Positions 1 through 9,395 of a DNA stretch of 56,146 nucleotides are shown here, piece after piece. The stretch covers positions 1 through 56,146 of the forward strand of contig JAFGIK010000036.1 of assembly GCA_016929645.1 (NCBI GenBank), written 5' to 3'. The first letter of the stretch is position 1; each line of letters opens with the position of its first letter. The notes below the pieces were generated by a model. The model was not told where the DNA came from. It searched no databases and saw only the letters and a program-made list of their open reading frames with translations. Position numbers and translations under genes: made by a program. Source of the stretch: Candidatus Dojkabacteria bacterium (GTDB lineage Bacteria; Patescibacteriota; Dojkabacteria; SC72; JAFGCJ01).

Positions 1-94
1 CATTGATAGGTTAGATCTCTCAATTCTCGCAACTGGTCCCATTTTTGTGAACCATGTAGGTGGGCATTATCTACCCGATGAGTAGACTTTTGCT

Positions 95-123
95 TTGACA
101 CAAAGCTTAATAGTTATTATAAT
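95..123 (+). promoter_or_regulatory. Consensus sigma70-type promoter TTGACA-N17-TATAAT
   Basis: ttgaca at 95-100, 17-nt spacer, tataat at 118-123, directly upstream of the helicase gene. Confidence 0.8.
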
Positions 124-173
124 TGCTTGACATAACGCCCTTTCTTTTTTCTAATTTCATCAGAACTCGAAGA

Positions 174-2075
174 ATGAAAAATCCTGTAGAAAAAGCGGAT
201 TTCAACAAATATCGGCTATACAAAAAACGCAATCTCATACCTTTAGCCAAAAGAATTCCAGCACAAAATACCGAAAAACAAAATATCCAAGAGGAAGAAA
301 AAAAATACAGTGAGGTATACGATAAGATAAAAGACGATTATAAAAAATGGGAAAAGTTTCTAAAAAAACAATATGACCTGATGCAAATGTTTAACCGCGA
401 AATTGACCTTACCTCAAAACCAGATGATAAAGCAAGTGCAAGAAGCCAGTACAGAAAATCTGTTACAAATTTAGAACAAACAACAAAAAGGATAAATAAT
501 ATATCCAATATTTCAACAAGCCCTTACTTTGGAAAGATAAAATTCAAATTTTCAGAAAACACACCACTACACAACTACAAAAATAAAGAATTAGTATTTT
601 ACATAGGAAAACAAGGACTCCAATTACAAAAAACAAAAATAACAGATTGGAGAGCCCCAATTTCAACAATTTACTACAATTTTCCAAAACCCCAGAGCAA
701 TTGCTTTTACAAAACACAAGGAAATGTAGTCTCAGGAGATCTCAAGCAGAAACGAAAAATCGATATCGAACACTCCCAGCTGATCGAAGTTTTCGAAGGA
801 GAAGATCTGCCAAGCTTGGTTGGTTCAGATCCTTTTTTGCTGAAACAATTGACAAAAAGCGCAAGCACAAGACTAAAAGATATTATTTCAACAATACAAG
901 CAGAGCAAAACGAAATAATCTCTCACGAGATTGATAAGGATATAATAATCCAAGGTGTTGCAGGAAGTGGGAAAACAAGCATTGCAGTTCATAGATTATC
1001 TTGGCTTTTGTACAACTACAAAGAAATCGATCCCAAAAAATGCTTGATCATTGCCCCAAGCAAGCTATTCTTGAAATATATTGCAGAAATACTGCCAGAA
1101 ATTGGATCAGAAGACGTGCCACAAACAACATTCGAAGACTGGGCTTTGAGTAAACTCAAACCTTCATTAAAAGACGAACAGATAAATCTTGACAAAAAAG
1201 ATCCAGAAGCAAAGAGAAAATCTCAGATAAAGTATTTATCCGGTTTAGAAAAATTTGTAAGAAATTTAAAAAAAGATAATACAAAGGTATCAACAGGAAA
1301 TTTGGTAAAAATTTATAAAAAATACGCAAAGACCAAAGAACTTTCAAAATTTGATCTTTCTGCCCTAATCTACATGAAAGTCTTAAGTCTTGGAATTGCC
1401 CCAGCAGAAAAGATTGATTATCTTGTGGTTGATGAAGCTCAAGATCACTCTCCAGCTGAGGTTTTCATTCTAAAAAAGTTCACAGATATTGGAAGAAATC
1501 TATTTGTTGGAGACATTATGCAAGGAATAATAAATCATTATGGATTTGAGTCCTGGGAAGAACTGATAAAAGAGGTTTTTAATGAAAATGAAACAGATTT
1601 TTATAAAATAAAAGTCAGTTACCGTTCAACAAAGAACATAATTGAGTTTATTAATAAAATATTAATAAAAAAAGGAATATCCGCAAACAAACTACCCCGC
1701 CCGGTTCTAAGAACAGGAAAAGATCCATTAGTATTCGAGGAAGACACCGAGTCTGTCTTCAATAAGATTATCGAAATTTTGAAAAAACAAAAAGACGACA
1801 TTGGGGAAAATGTTGCAGTAATAGTACCCGAAAAATACGTAGAACTTTTTTATGATGAAATTTCACAGAAAATAAAAAAGTTAAGCCAGGTAAAAACATT
1901 TGACGATAATTATAATGGAGGCATTGTAGTCGGTCATGCCAAAGTTTTCAAAGGAATCGAATTCGATAGTGTCATATACGTCAACAGTAATATCAGCGAA
2001 GAAAAACTAGCCTTGAAAGAATTCTATGTAGCATGCACAAGAGCGATGCATAATCTATACTTAATCAATATCTAA
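174..2075 (+). CDS. HelD-like UvrD/Rep superfamily helicase (RNAP-associated type)
   Basis: YIGKQGLQ..TDWRAPISTIYY and IIQGVAGSGKTSIAVHRLSWLLY are HelD-type motifs; C-terminal VVGHAKVFKGIEFDSVIYV and CTRAMHNLY. Start moved from 123 to 174 because the promoter -10 overlaps 123. Confidence 0.85.
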   Translation: MKNPVEKADFNKYRLYKKRNLIPLAKRIPAQNTEKQNIQEEEKKYSEVYDKIKDDYKKWEKFLKKQYDLMQMFNREIDLTSKPDDKASARSQYRKSVTNLEQTTKRINNISNISTSPYFGKIKFKFSENTPLHNYKNKELVFYIGKQGLQLQKTKITDWRAPISTIYYNFPKPQSNCFYKTQGNVVSGDLKQKRKIDIEHSQLIEVFEGEDLPSLVGSDPFLLKQLTKSASTRLKDIISTIQAEQNEIISHEIDKDIIIQGVAGSGKTSIAVHRLSWLLYNYKEIDPKKCLIIAPSKLFLKYIAEILPEIGSEDVPQTTFEDWALSKLKPSLKDEQINLDKKDPEAKRKSQIKYLSGLEKFVRNLKKDNTKVSTGNLVKIYKKYAKTKELSKFDLSALIYMKVLSLGIAPAEKIDYLVVDEAQDHSPAEVFILKKFTDIGRNLFVGDIMQGIINHYGFESWEELIKEVFNENETDFYKIKVSYRSTKNIIEFINKILIKKGISANKLPRPVLRTGKDPLVFEEDTESVFNKIIEILKKQKDDIGENVAVIVPEKYVELFYDEISQKIKKLSQVKTFDDNYNGGIVVGHAKVFKGIEFDSVIYVNSNISEEKLALKEFYVACTRAMHNLYLINI

Positions 2076-2181
2076 ATTTGGTTTATCAAACGGTTCAAAT
2101 TTAAGAGGTTGACCCGAAAACCCAAAACAAATATAATTCCAACAGATTTAATACAGTTTTTAACCTCATTTTTCCGAAATT

Positions 2182-2349
2182 ATGGCAAAAAAAGAAATAA
2201 AAACAGTAATCGCTCTGCAATGTTCAGAATGTAAAAGCAAAAACTACACAACGTACAAATCAAAGCAATTACAAGGAAAATTAAATACAAAGAAACATTG
2301 TAATGTCTGTGGAAAGCACACAGTTCATAACGAGACAAAGGCCAAATAA
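2182..2349 (+). CDS. rpmG: 50S ribosomal protein L33 (55 aa)
   Basis: MAKKEIKTVIALQCSECKSKNYTTYKSKQ...CNVCGKHTVHNETKAK; CxxC pairs; short ORF not in the supplied track. Confidence 0.9.
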   Translation: MAKKEIKTVIALQCSECKSKNYTTYKSKQLQGKLNTKKHCNVCGKHTVHNETKAK

Positions 2350-2380
2350 GTTAAGTTACAACACATTACAGGATAATCAA

Positions 2381-2455
2381 GGGCCTATAGTTTCAATGGT
2401 AAAACAACGGTCTCCAAAACCGTAATTCTCCGTTCAAATCGGAGTAGGCCTGCCA
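2381..2455 (+). tRNA. tRNA-Trp (CCA anticodon), 3' CCA encoded
   Basis: Cloverleaf: GGGCCTA/TAGGCCT acceptor, ACGGT-CTCCAAA-ACCGT anticodon arm, classic position upstream of secE. Confidence 0.93.
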
Positions 2456-2560
2456 AACTAACGAAACTACCAATCTTGATTAATTCGCAAAATTAAAGAA
2501 AGTGCCATTAAAAAGCAATAAGTAAAGAATTTTAGTTAAAAATATGATATATTTAAGACA

Positions 2561-2749
2561 ATGCTAAATAATTTAGGACAAAATATAAAGAAATTAATAA
2601 AGGAGTACAAGGAAGTTAAGTGGCCTTCAGCAAAGACAACAATTAACCTTACACTTTATGTAATTATAGTTTCTGCTATAATCACGCTGATGATCTTAGG
2701 CGCAGATGCATTCTTCTACGAGCTACGATCAAGATTTATTATTAACTAA
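2561..2749 (+). CDS. secE: Preprotein translocase subunit SecE
   Basis: 62 aa, IKEYKEVKWPSAKTTINLTLYVIIVSAI; between tRNA-Trp and nusG. Confidence 0.93.
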   Translation: MLNNLGQNIKKLIKEYKEVKWPSAKTTINLTLYVIIVSAIITLMILGADAFFYELRSRFIIN

Positions 2750-2764
2750 TACAGATTAAATACA

Positions 2765-3424
2765 ATGAGTCCCAAAAAGAAGCTGAAAGAAGAAAGCAAA
2801 GATTCTAGAGTAAAAATTACACAAAAAGCTGACAAAGAAAAAGTTAAAGCTGCAAAAAAACAGGCAGAAAAGAAAGCTAACCAGAAACCTCCAAAAAACG
2901 ACAAGACAAAATGGTATGTAATCAGTACTCAATCAGGACATGAGAAGCGAGTTGAAGAAGCAATAAAGCAACGAATCGAGGCAATGCAATTACAAGATAT
3001 TATCAGTGAAGTTTTCGTCCCGATCCAGAAGAAAATAGTTATCAAAGACGGCAAACAGAAAGTTAAGGAGGAACGAATTTTCCCAGGATATGTCTTAGTC
3101 AAAATGATGCTTGATAAAGATACTTGGGAAATTATAAGTAATACTGAAGGAGTCTCAGGATTTGTTAGATCATCAAAATACCCAAGACCATTACCAGACG
3201 ACGAAGTTCAGGCAATATTGAAATTTATGGAAATTGAACAGCCAGCATTCCAGGCAAGCTTTAGTATTGGGGATGCAGTTAAGATCAAAGATGGTGCTTT
3301 TGTTGATTTTGTCGGAAGCGTAAAAGAGATCGATCAGGCGAAAGGTAAGGTTAAGGTTCTTATTTCAATATTTGGAAGAGAAACACCAGTCGAGCTTGAA
3401 CTAAGCCAAGTAGTCAAACTCTAG
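2765..3424 (+). CDS. nusG: Transcription termination/antitermination protein NusG with Lys-rich N-terminal extension
   Basis: KWYVISTQSGHEKRVEEAIKQR ... RIFPGYVLVKM ... KOW-type SIGDAVKIKDGAFVDFVGSVKEID. Confidence 0.95.
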   Translation: MSPKKKLKEESKDSRVKITQKADKEKVKAAKKQAEKKANQKPPKNDKTKWYVISTQSGHEKRVEEAIKQRIEAMQLQDIISEVFVPIQKKIVIKDGKQKVKEERIFPGYVLVKMMLDKDTWEIISNTEGVSGFVRSSKYPRPLPDDEVQAILKFMEIEQPAFQASFSIGDAVKIKDGAFVDFVGSVKEIDQAKGKVKVLISIFGRETPVELELSQVVKL

Positions 3425-3461
3425 AAAATTGAAAATTATATTAAATTATTGTTAAGAAAAA

Positions 3462-3881
3462 ATGGCAAAAGAAGTAAAAATCAAATTAAAACTACAGATA
3501 GCAGCAGGACAAGCAACTCCTGCTCCACCTATTGGACCAGTATTAGCTCCTCATGGAATTGATTTGAAGGCATTTTGTGATCAATTTAATGAAAAGACAA
3601 AAGAAGCTCAGGGTATAATTACACCCGTTGTTTTGACAGTATACGAAGATCGATCTTTTGATTTTGTGACCAAAACTCCACCTGTTGGTGAGTTAATTCG
3701 AAGAGAGCTCAAACTAAAGAAAGGTTCTGATAGACCAAATCTTAACAAGGTTGGAAAATTGACTGAGGAACAGATTTCAAAAATTGCAGAAGTCAAAATG
3801 CCAGATCTTAATACAACCGATTTAGAAAAAGCAAAGGAGATCATAAAAGGAACAGCTAGACAGATGGGTATAGAATACTAA
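3462..3881 (+). CDS. rplK: 50S ribosomal protein L11
   Basis: LQIAAGQATPAPPIGPVLAPHGIDLKAFCDQFN. Confidence 0.97.
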   Translation: MAKEVKIKLKLQIAAGQATPAPPIGPVLAPHGIDLKAFCDQFNEKTKEAQGIITPVVLTVYEDRSFDFVTKTPPVGELIRRELKLKKGSDRPNLNKVGKLTEEQISKIAEVKMPDLNTTDLEKAKEIIKGTARQMGIEY

Positions 3882-3996
3882 AACTTAACATTCGTTTATT
3901 TTAAAATTTATTTTGAAATTCGAAAATAACCCAACAGTTTAGAGTAAAATATGTTGGAAGATTATTAAATTACAATTAATTTATATTACTTGATAA

Positions 3997-4689
3997 ATGA
4001 AACACAGAGGAAAAAAATACAAAAAGATAACAGAAAATGTTACAAAATCAGAGTTATCTGTAATTGAAGCAATAAAAAACGTCAAAAAACAAGCATACAC
4101 ATCATTTGCGTCAAGCATTGATTTACATGTATCACTGAATCTACCAAAAGACAAAGATTCAAAATCCATTAAGGCTTCAGTTTCACTACCAAACCCTGTA
4201 AGCCAGGAAGACTCAAAAATTATTGTATTTTGTGAAAAAGATGATATTAAATCAGCAAAAGATGCAGGTGCAATTGATGCTGGACTTGAAGATTTAGTTA
4301 AAAAAGTTCAAGAAGGATGGACCGACTTTGATATAGTTCTAGCTACTTCAGAGGTCATGCCTAAAATTGCAATATTAGGTAAAGCTCTTGGACCAAAAGG
4401 ATTAATGCCAAATCCAAAAACAGGTACACTTGTCACAGATATTAAAAAAGGCGTTGAAGAATTTAAAAAAGGTAAAACAAAGTTTTCTTGTGATGAGGGA
4501 GGTGTTGTTCATTTTAAGGTTGGAACTACAGAAATGGAAGACGATAAAGTAAAAAATAATATTGACTCAGCTATCAAGGCAATAAGAGAAGCCGTAGGTA
4601 AAAACTCACCTACCCTACTAAAAACAATCGTTATTGCTCCGACAATGGGACCAAGTGTAAAAATCAAGAATTCAGAATACCAGGAGTAA
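3997..4689 (+). CDS. rplA: 50S ribosomal protein L1
   Basis: LGKALGPKGLMPNPKTGTLVTDIKKGVEEFKKGK. Confidence 0.97.
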   Translation: MKHRGKKYKKITENVTKSELSVIEAIKNVKKQAYTSFASSIDLHVSLNLPKDKDSKSIKASVSLPNPVSQEDSKIIVFCEKDDIKSAKDAGAIDAGLEDLVKKVQEGWTDFDIVLATSEVMPKIAILGKALGPKGLMPNPKTGTLVTDIKKGVEEFKKGKTKFSCDEGGVVHFKVGTTEMEDDKVKNNIDSAIKAIREAVGKNSPTLLKTIVIAPTMGPSVKIKNSEYQE

Positions 4690-4800
4690 TTTGATCAATA
4701 ACGACTTCTAAAGCAGGGAATAAAAGATTAATTACCAAAAGGTAACAGGGAAATAAAGTATTCACGATAAGATAATTTGACAAAATATCTTATCTAAACT

Positions 4801-4857
4801 ATCATTCAGACCAATAGCCAAAGACTGCAGCCTTAAACTGCATAGGCAAGTAATGAT
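4801..4857 (+). promoter_or_regulatory. Ribosomal protein L10 leader-like RNA structure
   Basis: Outer stem ATCATT(4801-4806)/AATGAT(4852-4857); inner GCC-AAAGAC-TGCAG-CCTTAAA-CTGCA-TA-GGC (4817-4847), 42 nt upstream of rplJ. Confidence 0.75.
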
Positions 4858-4898
4858 TTTCAAATAAAAATAATAATAAATTCAATAATAAGACCAAC

Positions 4899-5423
4899 AT
4901 GGCAAAAACCAAACAAGAGAAAGAAGTATTGTTGGAACAATATAAGGAGCTAATTGCTAATAAACCAAATTATATTTTGGTCAACACAGAAAAAGCTTCA
5001 GCAAACCAACTCACAGAATTAAAAAAGTTATTGAAAAATATAGATTCTGTTTTAGTAGTTGTAAAAAATACATTGTTCAAAATAGCAGCACAGGAAAAAA
5101 ATCAACCTGATCAGATGCAGGAGCTAGAAAATGCTACAGCTGTAATATTCTCAGGAGAGGATATAGCTGCAACAGCAAAAGCTTTAAAAGAAATGCAAAA
5201 AAATGATGAGATCTTAGAAACAAGATTTGGAGTACTTTTCGGAGAATATGCAGATCAAGGCAAAGTGAAGCAGATTGCCGATCTTCCATCAAGAGAAGTC
5301 TTACTTTCGAAGCTTATTGGTTCCATGCAAGCTCCTATCTCTGGATTTATGAATGCAATTACAGGTAATGCAAAAGGGTTTGTTCGTGTTTTATCAGAAA
5401 TTAAAAATACAAAAAGTAATTAA
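4899..5423 (+). CDS. rplJ: 50S ribosomal protein L10
   Basis: 174 aa, between rplA and rplL; VVVKNTLFKIAA...ATAVIFSGEDIAATAKALKEM. Confidence 0.95.
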   Translation: MAKTKQEKEVLLEQYKELIANKPNYILVNTEKASANQLTELKKLLKNIDSVLVVVKNTLFKIAAQEKNQPDQMQELENATAVIFSGEDIAATAKALKEMQKNDEILETRFGVLFGEYADQGKVKQIADLPSREVLLSKLIGSMQAPISGFMNAITGNAKGFVRVLSEIKNTKSN

Positions 5424-5448
5424 TATAAATTTATAATTAATAAAAATT

Positions 5449-5895
5449 ATGGCAGAAGAAAAAGTTACAAAAGAAGTAGAAGCCCCAAAAGAAGAGGCCA
5501 AAGAGGTTGATACTTCAAAGCTTTCGAAGGAAGCACAACAGGTTTTAGAACTCGTTGAAAAAATGACAGTTCTAGAGCTAGCTGATCTTGTCAAAGTAAT
5601 GGAAGACAAGTTCGGTGTCAGTGCAGCAGCTCCAGTAGCAGTTGCAGCAGTTGGTGCAGCAGCAGGAGAGCCAGCAGAGGAAAAAAGCTCCTTCACTGTA
5701 GTCCTTAAATCAGCAGGTGATCAAAAGATCAACGTAATTCGTGTTGTCAAAGACGTTACAGGACTAGGATTGAAAGAGGCAAAAGATCTCGTAGAGGCCG
5801 CTCCTCAAAATATCAAGGAAAATGTAAAAAAAGAGGATGCCGAAGAGCTTAAAACAAAGCTTGAAGAAGCCGGTGCCGTTGTTGAACTAGCGTAA
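5449..5895 (+). CDS. rplL: 50S ribosomal protein L7/L12
   Basis: Ala-rich hinge and [55 protein letters not shown]. Confidence 0.97.
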   Translation: MAEEKVTKEVEAPKEEAKEVDTSKLSKEAQQVLELVEKMTVLELADLVKVMEDKFGVSAAAPVAVAAVGAAAGEPAEEKSSFTVVLKSAGDQKINVIRVVKDVTGLGLKEAKDLVEAAPQNIKENVKKEDAEELKTKLEEAGAVVELA

Positions 5896-5915
5896 TCATG
5901 ATCTAGACTAAATTT

Positions 5916-5973
5916 GGGGCCGGAGGGAGATTTTTTGATACTCAAAAAATCTCCCTCCGGCCCCATCGTTTTT
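5916..5973 (+). terminator. Long perfect hairpin (23-bp arms, 3-nt loop) after rplL
   Basis: GGGGCCGGAGGGAGATTTTTTGA-tac-TCAAAAAATCTCCCTCCGGCCCC followed by atcgttttt. Confidence 0.8.
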
Positions 5974-6148
5974 ACACCTTAAAAATTGCACAAATCCCCT
6001 ACTATCTCGATATCTGTCAGAAAAACCTACTATAACAACCAAATATCAACACTCCGCATCTAGTAAAGTAACATAAAATATAGTAAAATTAGGTGATTTT
6101 TTTCAATACTGACAAAAACAGCACAACTAAAATTAGACCCAAAAACCT

Positions 6149-6820
6149 ATGCCTCAATTAACTCAATGGTTCTTAGATAGAGGTATATCAGAAGACATTC
6201 TCCTTATCATAAGCTTCATACCAATACTTGTAACAATGACATCAATCTCAAGGTATATTTTCGGTATAAAAACATTTGGTATATATTCTCCAATGGTACT
6301 AGCATTTTCCTTTTATTTTATGGGAGCAAGACAAGCCTTTATTTTTACATTTATTGTAATACTTGGAGCATGGTTAATTAGAGATCTTATTCGGAGGATG
6401 CAATTCCACTACATTTCCCGTATTGCAATTATTTACTGCGGTGTAAGCATTTTCATGCTCATTTCTATTACATTATCAACATTTATTTCAAGTAAAGACC
6501 CGTTTTTTAATTTTGGTCAACTTTCAATAATTCCAGCAATAATGATCATTTCAATTACAGATAGATTTGTTTCAAATTTTATTAAAAAAGGGCCAGATGC
6601 GGCGGTAAGATTAACATTAGAAACTCTTATAATTGCAATTCTTGGATGGGCATTAATGAGATTTGAACCGACCCGATATTTTGTTTTAAACAATCTATGG
6701 CTAATACCTGTAATGATTTTTGTAAATTATCTAACAGGCAACTATACAGGGATGCGTTGGACAGAATTTATTCGTTTTAATCAGGTAATAAAAAATGCTT
6801 CCGATAGTTCAAATGATTAA
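6149..6820 (+). CDS. Polytopic membrane protein resembling the 7TM_transglut domain, without a transglutaminase domain
   Basis: FGIKTFGIYSPMVLAFSFYFMG...NYLTGNYTGMRWTEFIRF signature; overlaps the following RimK-related gene by 26 nt. Confidence 0.75.
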   Translation: MPQLTQWFLDRGISEDILLIISFIPILVTMTSISRYIFGIKTFGIYSPMVLAFSFYFMGARQAFIFTFIVILGAWLIRDLIRRMQFHYISRIAIIYCGVSIFMLISITLSTFISSKDPFFNFGQLSIIPAIMIISITDRFVSNFIKKGPDAAVRLTLETLIIAILGWALMRFEPTRYFVLNNLWLIPVMIFVNYLTGNYTGMRWTEFIRFNQVIKNASDSSND

Positions 6821-8330
6821 AAATAGCAGACAGACACTTGGACTTAACCATAGAAATGCGGTTTACATTAGGCCGTACAACAAGTCAAAATTCAAGAGAA
6901 TCGCAGATGATAAACTCTTGTGCAAAAAGATTCTTTCACGGAATAATATTCCGACATCTCAGATCTACAAAGTCATCCGAAACCATGACCAGCTAGACTC
7001 TATCAAATGGGAAGAACTGCCTAAAAGTTTTGCATTAAAACCTAATATCGGTACAGGTGGTAGTGGGATCATCGTTGTCTATGGTCGAGTCAAAAACAGT
7101 CTTGAATGGATAAGAACTGATGGATCAACATTAAATGTAAATGCTCTTAAAAATCATATAAGTAAAATTCTTGACGGACAATTTTCTATGGGAAACCGAA
7201 AAGATACAGCATTTATAGAAGAACGGGTCATCAATGATCCATTATTGAAGAAGTATTCATATAAAGGTGTTCCAGATATTAGAGTAATTGTCTTTAACAG
7301 GGTTCCCATTATGGCTGAGTTAAGACTGCCGACAGCAGAATCAAGAGGTGCTGCAAACCTTCACGCAGGTGGTATTGGTGTTGGTATCGATATTGCAACA
7401 GGTATAACTACAGTCGCAATCCACCGAATAAGTAATCTCTTAACTTGTTTCCCTGGAATGTCCGACATGTATGAGATTATTGAAAACACTCTTGACGAAA
7501 ATCAACTTCCGATTAGCGGTATTCAGATTCCTCATTGGAGAGAAATTCTAGAGATAGCAATCAAATGCCAAGATGTTTCAGGACTAAAATTCCTTGGTGC
7601 AGATATAGCATTAGATCGAGATAAAGGACCACTAGTCTTTGAGCTCAATGCACGATCAGGAATAGCAATTCAAACAGCAAATCTATCTGGGATGCGAGAC
7701 CGACTAGAAAGAATTAACGGGCTAAAGATAAAGGATGCCGAGCATGGAATACGAATCGCTAAAAACTTATTCGGAGGAGAAGTTGAGGATGAAATTAAAT
7801 CAATTTCAGGAAGGAATATTCTTGGGCTTATAGAGAAAGCAATATTCCAACCAGTACCTCCAACAGAAGTTCCTGTAGAAGAGGTGAAAAAACACAAAAA
7901 AAGAAACAGAAAGAAAAGGAGTGGTTTTACAACAATAAAAACAAAAGTTAGAATTAATACAGGTATAAGAACATCTAAAATTTCTCCGATCCTTGCTACT
8001 CGCCTGGGATTTAGGCCAGCTTTAGATTTTTTTAAAAATGAAGAAATACCGGATTCTTTTCAATCAAGAGATGACGCTCGGAAATATCTTGAATCTGTAA
8101 AAGAAAAATTAATAGGTCATACAAATATTGTTGATGTTGTAATAACTGTTGAGGATGACAAAATTTCAATACGACCTGTGATCGAAATAGAAATAGAGCT
8201 TGATGAGGAGAATATAAAAACCCAAATGATAATAAGTAACAGGAAGGATATGCCATACAGTGCAGAAATTGGTAGAAATGATCTCAAAAATTTTCTCATC
8301 GATACAAGTAAGACGTTCTCTTTACACTAA
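6795..8330 (+). CDS. RimK-related ATP-grasp ligase (alpha-L-glutamate ligase-related) fused to C-terminal RimB-like retropepsin domain
   Basis: N-term LGLNHRNAVYIRPYNKSKFKRIADDKLLCKKIL..FALKPNIGTGGSGI and FELNARSGIAIQTAN; C-term TTIKTKVRINTGIRTSKIS...ISIRPVIEIEIEL..TQMIISNRKDMPYSAEIGRNDLKNFLIDTSKTFSL. Confidence 0.8.
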   Translation: MLPIVQMIKNSRQTLGLNHRNAVYIRPYNKSKFKRIADDKLLCKKILSRNNIPTSQIYKVIRNHDQLDSIKWEELPKSFALKPNIGTGGSGIIVVYGRVKNSLEWIRTDGSTLNVNALKNHISKILDGQFSMGNRKDTAFIEERVINDPLLKKYSYKGVPDIRVIVFNRVPIMAELRLPTAESRGAANLHAGGIGVGIDIATGITTVAIHRISNLLTCFPGMSDMYEIIENTLDENQLPISGIQIPHWREILEIAIKCQDVSGLKFLGADIALDRDKGPLVFELNARSGIAIQTANLSGMRDRLERINGLKIKDAEHGIRIAKNLFGGEVEDEIKSISGRNILGLIEKAIFQPVPPTEVPVEEVKKHKKRNRKKRSGFTTIKTKVRINTGIRTSKISPILATRLGFRPALDFFKNEEIPDSFQSRDDARKYLESVKEKLIGHTNIVDVVITVEDDKISIRPVIEIEIELDEENIKTQMIISNRKDMPYSAEIGRNDLKNFLIDTSKTFSLH

Positions 8331-8382
8331 TCAACATATTGATATTTAACCCGACAATATTTAGTTAACATATCTTACAAAA

Positions 8383-9378
8383 ATGCATAAATATACTCTC
8401 GAGGAATTTAGACAACAGGTCTGTAACTCACAAATGTCACTTTACATGAAAGCTGCACAAGATCTTGGTATTAAGAGCAAGATCTTAATAAAAGGTATTT
8501 TGGTAGAATTTGAAAAAGATAACAAAAAATGGAGAATTCATAAATCATTACTACCTATAAATGACTCTGTATCAATGATGCTATCAAGCTACAAATCTAC
8601 TTGTAACCAGTTTTTAGGGAAAAATAGTATCCCTGTTCCAATTCAGATAAGCACTGACAAATCTGAAGACATTCATAAATTTGTCGAACAAAATCATCTC
8701 GCTAAAATTGTCATAAAACCAATACGTGGATTTGGAGGATCCGGAATTACAATGCTTCCTCAAAAAAATCAGATAGATGGAGCATTCAACCTTGCTTATG
8801 AAAAAGCCCTGACAAATTTACGAAAAAGAGTGATTGCTGAAGAATTCATTTCTGGAGAAAATTACAGAATACTTGTATTAGGAGGCAAAGTAATTGCAGC
8901 CATACATAGAATTCCAGCGTTTGTTGTCGGTAATGGTAAATCAACGATTGAAGAACTAATAAAACAAAAAAACATTGAAAAAAGTAAGAATGATGCAATT
9001 GAAATTCCTGTTGATAACGAAACCCTACTCGCTCTCAAAGATCAAGATTTATCAATTGAGTCGGTTCCACAAAAACAAGAACGAATCAAACTTAGATTTA
9101 ATGCTAATTTTTGCACAGGAGGATCGACTAGAGAATGTCTAGCCGAAGTTCATGAAGAATACAAGAAAATTGCAATTGCAGCAACGAAACTTTTAGGTCT
9201 TAAGTTCTCAGGTATTGATTTGATAACCCCTGATATCTCAAATACCAATGTAAAATATGCAATTAATGAAGTTAATCATGACCCAGGGCTTCGAATACAT
9301 TATAATGTAGATGAAGGGGAAAAAACTGATATCGCAGTAATAGTTCAGAAATATATTCTTGAAAATTATAATAATTAA
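8383..9378 (+). CDS. ATP-grasp protein, cyanophycin synthetase-like
   Basis: IVIKPIRGFGGSGITML...SGENYRILVLGGKVIAAIHRIPAFVVGNGKSTIEELI...INEVNHDPGLRIHY. Confidence 0.8.
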   Translation: MHKYTLEEFRQQVCNSQMSLYMKAAQDLGIKSKILIKGILVEFEKDNKKWRIHKSLLPINDSVSMMLSSYKSTCNQFLGKNSIPVPIQISTDKSEDIHKFVEQNHLAKIVIKPIRGFGGSGITMLPQKNQIDGAFNLAYEKALTNLRKRVIAEEFISGENYRILVLGGKVIAAIHRIPAFVVGNGKSTIEELIKQKNIEKSKNDAIEIPVDNETLLALKDQDLSIESVPQKQERIKLRFNANFCTGGSTRECLAEVHEEYKKIAIAATKLLGLKFSGIDLITPDISNTNVKYAINEVNHDPGLRIHYNVDEGEKTDIAVIVQKYILENYNN

Positions 9379-9395
9379 ATTCTAATAATCCAAAG

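Noticed and set aside
647-934. 95-aa + strand ORF inside the helicase, and many similar antisense/out-of-frame ORFs (e.g. 1156, 3608, 5394, 7670, 31639, 42033)
   Set aside because: Fully nested in convincing genes, low-complexity or compositional-shadow translations.
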